Shown piece by piece: positions 38,151 to 47,582 of a DNA stretch of 64,000 bases. Every line of letters starts with the position of its first letter. Position 1 is the first letter of the stretch. This DNA comes from Roseateles asaccharophilus (lineage in GTDB: Bacteria; Pseudomonadota; Gammaproteobacteria; Burkholderiales; Burkholderiaceae_C): the NCBI RefSeq assembly GCF_004362405.1, contig NZ_SNXE01000001.1, forward strand, positions 744,001 through 808,000, read 5' to 3'. Under the pieces are notes generated by a model that made no database searches, was not told where the DNA came from, and saw nothing but the letters and a program-made list of their open reading frames with translations. Both the position numbers and the translations under genes were made by a program.

Positions 38151-39668
38151 TCAGGGCTCCAGGCCCGCATCGCCCTCGGCGGTGCTGCCCTCGGCGCGTG
38201 GCCTGGCGCCGAAGCGCATGGTGAAGCGCGCACCCGGCCCCTGGCCGTCCTCCGTGCCCTGGCCGGGGCGCAGGCTGCGGGTTGCGTCCAGGGTGATTTC
38301 CACGTCATGGGCCTGGGCGATCTCGCGCACGATGGCCAGACCCAGGCCCGAGCCATCCACATTGGTGCCCAGGGCGCGATAGAAGGGCTGGAACACCTTC
38401 TCGCGCTCGCTCTCGGGAATGCCGGGGCCGGAGTCCTCCACCTGGAGCACGACCACCTGGCCGAAGGGATCCTCCACCACCCGTACCGTCACCGTGCCCC
38501 CGGCCGGGGTGTAGAGCAGGGCGTTGTCCACCAGATTGCGGATCAGTTCGCGGATCAGCAGCGGATGGCCATGCACGCGCAGCGCACTCTGGCTGGCATC
38601 CGGCCCTTCGAAGCCCAGGTCGATGTGCTTGTCCAGGGCGCGCGGCACGAAGTCACGCACGGTTTCCACGGCCAGGCCGGAGAGGTTGACATCGCTGCGC
38701 CGCTGGGCGTGCTCCTGGTCTTCGGCGCGGGCCATGGCCAGCAGCTGGTTCACCATATGGGCCGCACGCTGGCTGGACAGGGCGATCTGCTTGAGCGAAC
38801 GCTTGAGCTCGGCCGGCGAGCTGCGGCCCTCGTCGATCTCGCGCTGCGCGAGTTCGGCCTGGGTGCGCAGACCGGCCAGCGGGGTCTTGAGCTGATGGGC
38901 CGCATCGGCCAGAAAGTGCTTTTGCGCGCTGATGGACTGGTCCAGCCGGCCCAGCAGATCATTGATGGCGCGCACCAGAGGGGCCACCTCGTCGGGAATG
39001 CGGCGCTCGTCGATCGGGCTCAGGTCCGAGCTTTCGCGCGAGCGGATGCGGCGCTGCAGGTCATTGAGTGGCGCAATGCCGCGCGCCAGCGCCATCCACA
39101 CCAGCAGCACGGCCAGCGGCAGGATCACGAACTGCGGCAGGATCACGCCCTTGATGATCTCGCTGGCCAGGCGTGAGCGCTTGCCCAGGGTCTCGGCCAC
39201 CTGCACCAGCATGGTCTGGGTGCTGCCGGCCATGCCCTCGGGTGCAACCCAGAGGTAGGCCACGCGCACGTTCTCTCCGCCCACCTCATCGTCGCGGAAG
39301 TGCAGCACCCAGGGCACGATGGGCGCTTCAGCCTCCGGCACGGGCAGATGCCGATCGCCGCTGAGGAACTCGCCGCGCAGGCCCAGCACCTGGTAGAAGA
39401 CCGTGTCGGCCTCGTCGGCGCGCAGCAGGGCGGCGGCCTCGGGGGCCAGGGCGTAGCGCGAGCGCCGTCCCTCGGGCGCCTGGGCGGCCGCCACCTGCAG
39501 GCCCAGATTGCGGGCCATCTCCCCGAGCTCGCGGTCATAGGGCCGCCCAGCAATGCCCTGGGCCACCAGCCAGGTCAGCGCCACACTGATGGGCCAGATC
39601 ACCAGCAAGGGGGCGAGCATCCAGTCCAGGATCTCGCCAAACAGGGAGCGGTGCTCGCGCTCGGCCAT
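38151..39668 (-). CDS. Sensor histidine kinase of the QseC/TctE type
   Basis: A 505-residue membrane histidine kinase. TM1 (MLAPLLVIWPISVALTWLVA), a periplasmic 2CSK_N-type sensor (about 40-175), TM2 (LPQFVILPLAVLLVWMALARG), HAMP (PLNDLQRRIRSRESSDLSPI), the phospho-acceptor H-box FLADAAHQLKTPL (His about 258), and the ATPase boxes RNLVDNALLYTP and VEDSGPGIPESE. The TctE-like sensor domain is often linked to tricarboxylates but here no transporter is adjacent. The response regulator gene lies upstream on the same strand; its stop is 56 bp before the kinase start. Confidence 0.93.
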   Translation of the reverse strand: MAEREHRSLFGEILDWMLAPLLVIWPISVALTWLVAQGIAGRPYDRELGEMARNLGLQVAAAQAPEGRRSRYALAPEAAALLRADEADTVFYQVLGLRGEFLSGDRHLPVPEAEAPIVPWVLHFRDDEVGGENVRVAYLWVAPEGMAGSTQTMLVQVAETLGKRSRLASEIIKGVILPQFVILPLAVLLVWMALARGIAPLNDLQRRIRSRESSDLSPIDERRIPDEVAPLVRAINDLLGRLDQSISAQKHFLADAAHQLKTPLAGLRTQAELAQREIDEGRSSPAELKRSLKQIALSSQRAAHMVNQLLAMARAEDQEHAQRRSDVNLSGLAVETVRDFVPRALDKHIDLGFEGPDASQSALRVHGHPLLIRELIRNLVDNALLYTPAGGTVTVRVVEDPFGQVVVLQVEDSGPGIPESEREKVFQPFYRALGTNVDGSGLGLAIVREIAQAHDVEITLDATRSLRPGQGTEDGQGPGARFTMRFGARPRAEGSTAEGDAGLEP

Positions 39669-39723
39669 CTAGTCTTTCCGGATCAGACGCGCGGGCATGC
39701 CGGGCTCCGGCGGGCTGAGGCCA

Positions 39724-40395
39724 TCATCCGGGAATCTTCTCCAGGCAGTAGCCCAGACCCCGCACCGTGGCAATGCGGATGGGGCCCTGCTCGATCTTCT
39801 TGCGCAGGCGGTGGATGTAGACCTCGATGGCGTTGTTGCTCACCTCTTCGCCCCATTCGCACAGGCGCTCCACCAGCTGGTCCTTGCTGACCAGGCGCCC
39901 GGCGCGCTGCAGCAGCACCTCCAGCAGGCTCAGCTCACGGGCCGAGAGCTCCACCATCTGGTCATTGATGTAGGCCACGCGCCCGGTGGCGTCGAAGCTC
40001 AGCGGGCCATGCTTGATCACCGAGGAGGCGGTGCCGAGGCCGCGGCGGGTGAGGGCGCGCACCCGCGCCTCCAGTTCCTGCAGGGAAAAGGGCTTGGCCA
40101 TATAGTCATCGGCGCCCCGGTCCAGCCCCTTGACGCGTTGCTCCACGCTGTCCGCGGCCGTCAGGATCAGCACCGGCATGGTGGCACCGCGGGCGCGCAG
40201 CTTGCGCAGCACTTCCAGACCATGCAGCTTGGGCAATCCCAGGTCCAAGATCACCAGATCGAATTCATGCGAGGCCAGGGCGGCATCGGCCTCGGTGCCG
40301 GAACTGACCTGGTCCACGGCATAGCCGGAGGCGCGCAGGGCGCGCAGCAGTCCATCGGCCAGCACTTGGTCGTCTTCCGCGATCAGGATGCGCAT
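39724..40395 (-). CDS. OmpR/PhoB-family response regulator (TctD/QseB-like)
   Basis: A 223-residue regulator. The receiver domain has ILIAEDDQVLADGL (acidic pocket), the phosphorylated Asp at about 51 (VILDLGLPKLHGLEVL), the Thr/Ala switch LTAADS and Lys in YMAKPFSL. The C-terminal winged helix reads ELSARELSLLEVLLQRAGRLVSKDQL, ending EVYIHRLRKKIEQGPIRIATVRGLGYCLEK. The ATG at 40395 gives the standard N terminus. Partner of the sensor kinase immediately downstream. Its start is 147 bp from recA, divergently. Confidence 0.94.
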   Translation of the reverse strand: MRILIAEDDQVLADGLLRALRASGYAVDQVSSGTEADAALASHEFDLVILDLGLPKLHGLEVLRKLRARGATMPVLILTAADSVEQRVKGLDRGADDYMAKPFSLQELEARVRALTRRGLGTASSVIKHGPLSFDATGRVAYINDQMVELSARELSLLEVLLQRAGRLVSKDQLVERLCEWGEEVSNNAIEVYIHRLRKKIEQGPIRIATVRGLGYCLEKIPG

Positions 40396-40457
40396 GCTTG
40401 TCCCCAGTTCTATTCCGCCTATGGACCGACATTCTAGGGAGGCCGGGACTGCTGACA

Positions 40458-40502
40458 TTGAATGGCAGCAGGGTCTGTCTAAACTACTGTACGCATATAC
40501 AG
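40458..40502 (+). promoter_or_regulatory. recA promoter with LexA (SOS) box
   Basis: A -35 TTGAAT (40458-40463) and a -10 TAAACT (40480-40485) with 16-bp spacing precede a 16-bp LexA box CTGTACGCATATACAG (40487-40502), matching the CTGT-N8-ACAG consensus. The box covers the predicted start site (about 40492), so LexA would block initiation until RecA filaments trigger its cleavage. AGGAG at 40531-40535 serves the recA ATG at 40543. Confidence 0.85.
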
Positions 40503-40542
40503 ATTGCGCCATAATGCGCACAGCCGAAACAGGAGATAGCCC

Positions 40543-41580
40543 ATGGACGCCCCCGTCAAGAACGCCAATACCGAGAAAGCCAAGGCCCTGCAGGCCGCAC
40601 TTGCCCAGATCGAGAAGCAATTCGGCAAGGGTTCCATCATGCGCCTGGGTGAGGGCGAGGTGATCGAGGACATCCAGGTGGTCTCCACCGGCTCCCTGGG
40701 GCTGGACATTGCCCTGGGTGTGGGTGGCCTGCCGCGCGGCCGCGTGATCGAGATCTATGGCCCGGAATCCTCGGGCAAGACCACCCTGACCCTGCAGGTC
40801 ATCGCCCAGATGCAGAAGCTGCAAGGCGTCTGCGCCTTCATCGACGCCGAGCATGCGCTGGACGTTCAGTACGCCCAGAAGCTGGGCGTGAACCTGCAAG
40901 ACCTGCTGATCAGCCAGCCCGACACCGGCGAGCAGGCGCTCGAAATCGTCGATGCCCTGGTGCGCTCCGGTTCGGTGGACCTGATCATCATCGACTCGGT
41001 GGCCGCCCTGACCCCCAAGGCCGAACTGGAGGGCGAGATGGGCGACGCCCTGCCCGGCCTGCAGGCTCGTCTGATGAGCCAGGCCCTGCGCAAGCTGACC
41101 GCCACCATCAAGAAGACCAATTGCACCGTGGTCTTCATCAACCAGATCCGCATGAAGATCGGTGTGATGTTCGGCTCGCCCGAAACCACCACCGGCGGCA
41201 ATGCCCTCAAGTTCTATGCCTCGGTGCGCCTGGATATCCGCCGCATCGGCTCGATCAAGAAGGGTGAGGAGGTGATCGGCTCCGAGACCAAGGTCAAGGT
41301 CGTCAAGAACAAGGTCTCGCCTCCTTTCAAGACCGCCGAGTTCGACATCCTCTACGGCGAGGGCATCAGCCGTGAGGGCGAGATCATCGATATGGGCGTG
41401 GTCGCCAAGGTGGTGGACAAGTCCGGCGCCTGGTATGCCTACGGCGGCGAGAAGATTGGCCAGGGCAAGGACAACGCCCGCGAGTTCCTGCGCGAGAACC
41501 CCGACATCGCCCGCGAGATAGAAAACAAGATCCGCGAATCCCTGGGCGTGCCCCTGCTGGGCGGGGTGGACGCCGAGTAA
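40543..41580 (+). CDS. recA: Recombinase RecA
   Basis: A 345-residue RecA that polymerises on ssDNA, catalyses strand exchange and stimulates LexA self-cleavage. Motifs: [14 protein letters not shown], Walker [14 protein letters not shown], Walker [25 protein letters not shown], loop L2 [29 protein letters not shown]. The C terminus is short, with few acidic residues. It leads a likely three-gene operon with an NTF2-like gene 19 bp downstream and recX. Confidence 0.98.
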   Translation: MDAPVKNANTEKAKALQAALAQIEKQFGKGSIMRLGEGEVIEDIQVVSTGSLGLDIALGVGGLPRGRVIEIYGPESSGKTTLTLQVIAQMQKLQGVCAFIDAEHALDVQYAQKLGVNLQDLLISQPDTGEQALEIVDALVRSGSVDLIIIDSVAALTPKAELEGEMGDALPGLQARLMSQALRKLTATIKKTNCTVVFINQIRMKIGVMFGSPETTTGGNALKFYASVRLDIRRIGSIKKGEEVIGSETKVKVVKNKVSPPFKTAEFDILYGEGISREGEIIDMGVVAKVVDKSGAWYAYGGEKIGQGKDNAREFLRENPDIAREIENKIRESLGVPLLGGVDAE

Positions 41581-41599
41581 GGCCGGCATCGTTCAGGCT

Positions 41600-42073
41600 G
41601 TGAGCTCGCCGCAGAACGTGCCAGCGCCTCTCACCGGGCCCGAGGCCGAGGAGCGTGCCCTGGTGCAGCGCTTCTGGGCCCTGTACCAGGCCCGACGCTG
41701 GGGCGAGGCGCGCGAGCTGCTGCATCCCGAGGCCTGCTGCCAGTGGTGGGCCACAGGCGAACGCTTTGTGGGCGCGGCCGCGGTGGTGCACGTCAACGAA
41801 ATCTATCCCGAGGGCTGGCGCCTGCACCTGCTGGCCCTGCACAGCCTGGCGCCTGGCCAGGTGCTGAGCCTGTTGCGCGTGGACCAGGAGGGTCGCTCCT
41901 TTTACGCCAATAGCTACTTCCAGCTGAGGGGCGGCCGTATCACGGCGCTGGACGAGTACTGGAGCGATGTGCAGGCGCCGCCCACCTGGCGCCAGTCCGG
42001 TCTGCCGGGCCGGGAGCTGCTGCCGCCGGATCGCCGCGCCGGTCTGAGCCTGCGCTTGCCGGAGGACGGGTGA
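41600..42073 (+). CDS. SnoaL/NTF2-like protein between recA and recX
   Basis: A 157-residue protein with a SnoaL-like alpha/beta barrel pattern (ERALVQRFWALYQARRWGEARELLHPEACCQWWATGERFVG; YFQLRGGRITALDEYWSD). Such domains act as small hydrolases, isomerases or ligand-binding modules; the catalytic residues cannot be assigned. It starts at a GTG 19 bp after recA and ends with a GTGA overlap with recX, so it is embedded in the SOS-controlled operon. An in-frame ATG is not available near the start. A role in DNA damage response is suggested only by its location. Confidence 0.8.
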   Translation: MSSPQNVPAPLTGPEAEERALVQRFWALYQARRWGEARELLHPEACCQWWATGERFVGAAAVVHVNEIYPEGWRLHLLALHSLAPGQVLSLLRVDQEGRSFYANSYFQLRGGRITALDEYWSDVQAPPTWRQSGLPGRELLPPDRRAGLSLRLPEDG

Positions 42074-42633
42074 AGCCGCTGTCCCTCAAGATGCGAGCCA
42101 TCGCTTTGCTGGCGCAGCGCGAGCACAGCCTGATGGAGCTGCGCGGCAAGCTGCTGCGTCTGGCCCGCGCTCGGGCGGCCGAGCGGGCGGCGCAGGCCGA
42201 GGCGGCCGCCGCGTTCGCTGAGGAAGGGGATGCGCAGCCGCGGGCGGTGTTCGAACCCGTGTCCGGCGCCGACTCGCCTGAGGTCGACGTTGACATCGAG
42301 GTCGAAGTCGACACCTTGCTGGTTTGGCTGCAGGCCCAAGGTTATCTGGACGAAAGCCGCTTCGTGGAATCGCGCGTGCATGCCCGTGCGGCCCGCTATG
42401 GCAACCGGCGCATTCAGCAGGAGTTGTCCCAGCATGGGCTGAGCCTGGATGCCGAGGCCCAGGCGCGGCTCAAGGACAGCGAGCTGGGGCGGGCCCGGGA
42501 GGTCTGGCAGCGCAAGTTCGGCGGCGTGACGCCCGAGGACGCGTCGGCGCGGGCCAAGCAGACCCGCTTCCTGGTCGGGCGCGGTTTTTCGCCGGAGGTG
42601 GTGCGTCGCGTGCTGCGCGGCGATCATGACTGA
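42070..42633 (+). CDS. recX: Regulatory protein RecX
   Basis: A 187-residue RecX, an all-helical modulator that caps RecA filaments and limits their extension. The three-helix repeats are recognisable: ALLAQREHSLMELRGKLL, YLDESRFVESRVHARAARYGNRRIQQELSQHGLS and ARAKQTRFLVGRGFSPEVVRRVLRG. An unusual insert of about 50 residues rich in Ala, Glu and Asp (about 37-85) separates repeats one and two. GTG start overlaps the preceding stop. Confidence 0.9.
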   Translation: MKPLSLKMRAIALLAQREHSLMELRGKLLRLARARAAERAAQAEAAAAFAEEGDAQPRAVFEPVSGADSPEVDVDIEVEVDTLLVWLQAQGYLDESRFVESRVHARAARYGNRRIQQELSQHGLSLDAEAQARLKDSELGRAREVWQRKFGGVTPEDASARAKQTRFLVGRGFSPEVVRRVLRGDHD

Positions 42634-42683
42634 ACCGGCGCACAGCTGGATGCTTGCGGGCCGCGAGCGGACGGGTGCAGAAT

Positions 42684-42702
42684 CGACCGGTTGGTCGGTT
42701 TT
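42684..42702 (+). terminator. Short hairpin with T-run after recX
   Basis: CGACC (42684-42688) and GGTCG (42693-42697) form a short stem with a GGTT loop followed by GTTTT. A second stem, GCCCGCC/GGCGGGC (42785-42816), lies closer to the DUF2889 gene. Together they probably end the recA transcript; neither alone is strong. Confidence 0.4.
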
Positions 42703-42843
42703 GCGACCCCGCGGTGCGCGTTGACAGCCTGGCGAAAGGCTTGCGGCAGCGCAGCATGCTACATTGATGGTCTTTGGCAGTTGTGCCCGCCCCCCCTTGT
42801 TGGCGGTTTGGCGGGCTTGATTGCGCCTTAGTTTCAACGCTCC

Positions 42844-43428
42844 ATGTCCTTGCTCAATCCTGTTGCCGAGCGCCGCTTGCTGCACCGTCGCGCGATCGAT
42901 GTGCAGGTGTTTGCGCGCGAGGACGGTTTGTTCGACGTTGAAGCCACCTTGCAGGACATCAAGACCCGGGACATCGCCTTGGCCTCGGGTCTGCGCCGCG
43001 CCGGCGAGCCGGTGCACGACATGCTGCTGCGCCTGGTGGTGGACCGGGCCTTGAATGTGCTGGCCGCGACGTCGACCACCATGGGCATGCCCTATCCCGG
43101 CTACTGCGGTGAGCACGGTGATGCCTATGCCGGTCTGGCCGGACTCAATCTACTCAAAGGCTTCCGCGCCGGCGTGAAAGAGCGCCTGGCCGGTACCCGG
43201 GCCTGCACCCACCTCACCGAACTGAGCCAGGTTCTGCCGACGGCGGTGATCCAGGCTTTCGCTGGTGTCGTGCTCGATACCCAGGAGGGCGACACCGGCA
43301 CCGGCCGTGCGCCCTTCCAGATCGACAAATGCCACGCCCTGCGCAGCGATGGCCCCGTGGTGCAAACCCATTACCCGCGTTGGTATCGCCCGGCTCCGGC
43401 CGCCGCGCTGACCACATCCCCTTCCTGA
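42844..43428 (+). CDS. DUF2889-domain protein
   Basis: A 194-residue protein with a recognisable DUF2889 pattern: RRLLHRRAIDVQVFAREDGLFDVEATLQDIK, a beta segment, ATSTTMGMPYPGYCGEH, LNLLKGFRAGVKERLAGTRACTHLTEL. The conserved Cys residues in PGYCG and ACTHL could bind a ligand or metal. Function unknown; members are frequent in Burkholderiales, often near recX or sucC. It ends 24 bp before sucC on the same strand and may be cotranscribed with it. A 210-bp gap precedes it. Confidence 0.82.
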   Translation: MSLLNPVAERRLLHRRAIDVQVFAREDGLFDVEATLQDIKTRDIALASGLRRAGEPVHDMLLRLVVDRALNVLAATSTTMGMPYPGYCGEHGDAYAGLAGLNLLKGFRAGVKERLAGTRACTHLTELSQVLPTAVIQAFAGVVLDTQEGDTGTGRAPFQIDKCHALRSDGPVVQTHYPRWYRPAPAAALTTSPS

Positions 43429-43452
43429 CTTTTCCCTCTAAGCGAGACCCCT

Positions 43453-44613
<1,161 letters not shown>

Positions 44614-44636
44614 GCCCTGCTGCAAGGAAAGAAATC

Positions 44637-45530
44637 ATGTCGATCTACATCAACAAAGACACCAAGGTCATCACCCAGGGCATCACGGGCAAGACCGGTC
44701 AGTTCCACACCCTGGGCTGCCAGGCCTACGCGAACGGCAAGAACGCCTTCGTCGCCGGCGTGAACCCCAAGAAGGCGGGCGAGAAGTTCTCCGAGATTCC
44801 TATCTACGCCACGGTCAAGGAAGCCGCTGCCCAGACCGGTGCCACTGTTTCCGTGATCTATGTGCCGCCCGCCGGCGCTGCCGCCGCCATCTGGGAAGCC
44901 GTTGAGGCCGATCTGGATCTGGCCATCTGCATCACCGAAGGCATCCCCGTGCGCGACATGCTGGAAGTGCGCAACAAGATGAAGGCCAAGGAAGCCGCCG
45001 GCGGCAAGCGCACCCTGCTGCTGGGCCCCAACTGCCCCGGCCTGATCACGCCCGACGAGATCAAGATCGGCATCATGCCCGGCCACATCCACAAGAAGGG
45101 TCGCGTCGGCGTGGTGTCGCGTTCCGGCACCCTGACCTATGAAGCCGTGGCGCAGCTGTCCGAGCTGGGCATTGGTCAATCGTCGGCCGTCGGTATCGGT
45201 GGCGACCCGATCAACGGTCTGAAGCACATCGATGTGATGAAGGCCTTCAACGACGATCCGGATACCGATGCCGTGATCATGATCGGCGAGATCGGCGGCC
45301 CGGACGAGGCGGAAGCCGCCCGTTGGTGCAAGGCCAATATGAAGAAGCCCATTGTCGGCTTCATCGCTGGCGTGACCGCCCCTCCGGGCAAGCGCATGGG
45401 CCACGCCGGCGCGCTGATCTCCGGCGGTGCTGACACGGCCGACGCCAAGCTGGCCATCATGGAAGAGTGCGGCTTCACCGTGACCCGCAATCCGTCCGAG
45501 ATGGGCCGCCTGCTCAAGGGCCTGCTGTAA
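44637..45530 (+). CDS. sucD: Succinyl-CoA synthetase alpha subunit
   Basis: A 297-residue SucD carrying the CoA-binding Rossmann domain and the phosphohistidine. Markers: [54 protein letters not shown], and the active-site His within [23 protein letters not shown] upstream is a good ribosome-binding site. It pairs with SucC as a heterotetramer; the organisation sucCD without other TCA genes is usual in Burkholderiales. Confidence 0.97.
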   Translation: MSIYINKDTKVITQGITGKTGQFHTLGCQAYANGKNAFVAGVNPKKAGEKFSEIPIYATVKEAAAQTGATVSVIYVPPAGAAAAIWEAVEADLDLAICITEGIPVRDMLEVRNKMKAKEAAGGKRTLLLGPNCPGLITPDEIKIGIMPGHIHKKGRVGVVSRSGTLTYEAVAQLSELGIGQSSAVGIGGDPINGLKHIDVMKAFNDDPDTDAVIMIGEIGGPDEAEAARWCKANMKKPIVGFIAGVTAPPGKRMGHAGALISGGADTADAKLAIMEECGFTVTRNPSEMGRLLKGLL

Positions 45531-45554
45531 TCGACCTGCCGCGGGGCTCGGTCC

Positions 45555-45578
45555 CCGATGCGTAAATCCACGCATCGG
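45555..45578 (+). repeat. Perfect 9-bp inverted repeat after sucD
   Basis: CCGATGCGT (45555-45563) and ACGCATCGG (45570-45578) form a perfect stem with a six-base loop, 25 bp after sucD. There is no T-run. It may protect the sucCD 3' end or bind a protein; the true terminator is the stem at 45629-45652. Confidence 0.45.
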
Positions 45579-45628
45579 CGCCCGGCCTACCGCAGCGCAC
45601 AATTTGGTCGCATTCTTTGCGGCCAAGC

Positions 45629-45652
45629 AAAAAGGGGCTTTGGCCCCTTTTT
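45629..45652. terminator. Bidirectional terminator after sucCD
   Basis: AAAAAGGGGC and GCCCCTTTTT form a perfect 10-bp stem with a four-base loop and A/T runs at both ends. It ends sucCD transcription and isolates the terC unit. Confidence 0.88.
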
Positions 45653-45733
45653 GCATTGGCGCACCCCATGCGCAAGAGGCCCGGCTATAGTCCGGCACGG
45701 GTCGTGGTAACCCCTTATTACAAAGCTCCTCAC

Positions 45734-46480
45734 ATGGACATGTTCACCAGCCCCGAGTTCTGGCTTGCCGTCGGCCAGATCATCATGATCGACATTCTGC
45801 TGGGCGGCGACAACGCGGTCGTGATCGCACTGGCCTGCCGCAAGCTGCCCGAGGCCCAGCGGCGCATGGGCATCCTGTGGGGCACCGCAGGAGCCATCCT
45901 GCTGCGCGTCGTGCTCATCTTCTTCGCCCTCACCCTGCTCAAGCTGCCCTTCCTCAAGCTGGTGGGCGGTCTGCTGCTGCTGTGGATTGGCATGAAGCTG
46001 CTGGTCCCGGAAGACGAGGACGAGCACGGCAATATCCAGGCCAGCGACAAGCTCTGGGCCGCCGTCAAGACGGTGATCGTGGCGGACTTCGTGATGAGCC
46101 TGGACAATGTGATCGCCATTGCGGGCGCAGCCGAAGGCGCGGGCGGTGGTCATCAGATGCCGCTGGTGATCTTCGGTCTGCTGGTCTCCATCCCCATCAT
46201 CGTTTGGGGCAGCCAGCTGGTGATCAAGCTGATGGACCGTTTCCCCATGGTCATCGTGTTGGGCGCCATGCTGCTGGGTTGGATTGCCGGCACCATGATG
46301 GTGGGTGATCCCGCGTTCTCGGCCTATGTGCCCATGGTCGAGGGCGACAAGCCGGGCAGCAGCCAGGTCTTGCCCGCCCTGTACTACGGATGCGGCGTTG
46401 CCGGGGCGCTGCTGGTCCTGGCCCTGGGCAAGCTTGTTGCTGCCCGCCAGGGTGGAGGCGGCGGTAGCGCCGCTGCCTGA
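45734..46480 (+). CDS. TerC/YjbE-family integral membrane protein
   Basis: A 248-residue polytopic protein of the TerC superfamily, whose members export manganese or are linked to tellurite resistance. Signature acidic TM motifs are present: IIMIDILLGGDNAVVIALACR and VADFVMSLDNVIAIAGAAEG. About seven hydrophobic segments. The leader (45653-45733) was inspected for the yybP-ykoY Mn riboswitch often found with TerC genes and does not show it. The stop lies 7 bp from the start of the Ser/Thr kinase gene, so the two are cotranscribed. No good Shine-Dalgarno before the ATG. Confidence 0.9.
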   Translation: MDMFTSPEFWLAVGQIIMIDILLGGDNAVVIALACRKLPEAQRRMGILWGTAGAILLRVVLIFFALTLLKLPFLKLVGGLLLLWIGMKLLVPEDEDEHGNIQASDKLWAAVKTVIVADFVMSLDNVIAIAGAAEGAGGGHQMPLVIFGLLVSIPIIVWGSQLVIKLMDRFPMVIVLGAMLLGWIAGTMMVGDPAFSAYVPMVEGDKPGSSQVLPALYYGCGVAGALLVLALGKLVAARQGGGGGSAAA

Positions 46481-46487
46481 TCGCATC

Positions 46488-47552
46488 ATGGCATCCGGCT
46501 TCTGGAAGCGCACCCTGGACCGCTTGAGCGGTGCCGGTCGCGCGCCGGAGGCCGAGCCGCTTGCACAAGGGCCCAGTGCCCCTGCCACAAGCTCGCCCCG
46601 CCAGCCCTCGGGCCAGGAGGGGGCGGGTGATCTCTCGGCCTATACCCTGGGTGCCGAGCTCGGGCGTGGGGCCATGGCCGTGGTCTGTCTGGCCACCGAG
46701 AAATCCAGCGGCCGCCAAGTGGCCATCAAGCGCCTGGCTCTGCAGCGCGAGTTCGCCGCCGAGGATCTGATCGATGTGCGCCAGCGCTTCATGCGCGAGG
46801 CGCGTGCGGCGCGTCAGCTGCGGCATCCCGACATACTCGGCGTTCTGGATGCTGGGCAGTCCGGCCAGGATGCCTGGATCGCCATGGAGTACGCCCCGGG
46901 CCGCGACCTCAGTTACTACGCGGTGGCGGACCGGCTGCTGCCGGTGCGTGAGGTCTTGGCCATGGGGGGGCGCCTGGCCCGGGCCCTGGCCTATGCCCAT
47001 GCTCACGGCGTGGTGCACCGCGACATCAAGCCCAGCAATGTGATGTACGAGCCCGCTTCGGGCTCGCTCAAGATCATGGACTTTGGCGTGGCCCGTCTGG
47101 CCGACGGCAGCCGCACGCGTACCGGTCTGGTCCTGGGCACGCCGTCCTTCATGTCGCCCGAGCAGCTGGCAGGTCTGCACGTGGATGGGCGCAGTGATCT
47201 CTACTCACTGGGAGTGATGCTCTACCAGCTGCTCACGGGGCGCCTGCCGCATCAAGCCGACTCCATGGCGGCGCTGATGCAGCAGATTGCCAGACAGGCT
47301 CCGCCGGATGTGCGGCATTACCGCCCCGGCCTGCCCGAGTCCCTGGCCTTGGTGCTTGCTCTGGCCCTGGAGAAGCGACCCGAGCTGCGTTATGCCGGTG
47401 GCGAGGCCATGGCTGAGGATTTGGATGCCGTGCTGGCCCAGATGGGGGCTACGTGGCAAGACCCGGCACCAGCCGCTCAGGATTTCACGCCTGCAGCCCC
47501 CTTCGATCGGACCGCGCGACTTGATCGTGGTGAACCGGGGCACAATGCCTGA
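46488..47552 (+). CDS. Soluble Hanks-type Ser/Thr protein kinase
   Basis: A 354-residue kinase with an N-terminal low-complexity tail (about 1-48) and a complete kinase domain: glycine loop LGRGAMAVVCLATE, VAIK Lys about 81, catalytic loop HRDIKPSN with Asp about 179, DFG at about 198, and the activation segment TRTGLVLGTPSFMSPEQ with likely autophosphorylated Thr. There is no transmembrane helix or PASTA sensor, so it is cytoplasmic. It is followed within about 30 bp by a PP2C phosphatase and then an FHA protein, forming a writer/eraser/reader set. Confidence 0.94.
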   Translation: MASGFWKRTLDRLSGAGRAPEAEPLAQGPSAPATSSPRQPSGQEGAGDLSAYTLGAELGRGAMAVVCLATEKSSGRQVAIKRLALQREFAAEDLIDVRQRFMREARAARQLRHPDILGVLDAGQSGQDAWIAMEYAPGRDLSYYAVADRLLPVREVLAMGGRLARALAYAHAHGVVHRDIKPSNVMYEPASGSLKIMDFGVARLADGSRTRTGLVLGTPSFMSPEQLAGLHVDGRSDLYSLGVMLYQLLTGRLPHQADSMAALMQQIARQAPPDVRHYRPGLPESLALVLALALEKRPELRYAGGEAMAEDLDAVLAQMGATWQDPAPAAQDFTPAAPFDRTARLDRGEPGHNA

Positions 47553-47582
47553 GCTCGTCGTTCCGACCAACTATCTCAGCCC

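Noticed and set aside
40396-41589. A continuous minus-strand frame extending the response regulator upstream through recA
   Set aside because: The receiver domain begins exactly at the ATG at 40395; the extension is antisense to recA and has low-complexity composition.
45653-45733. yybP-ykoY manganese riboswitch upstream of the TerC gene
   Set aside because: The conserved elements of that riboswitch are absent and the leader is too short.
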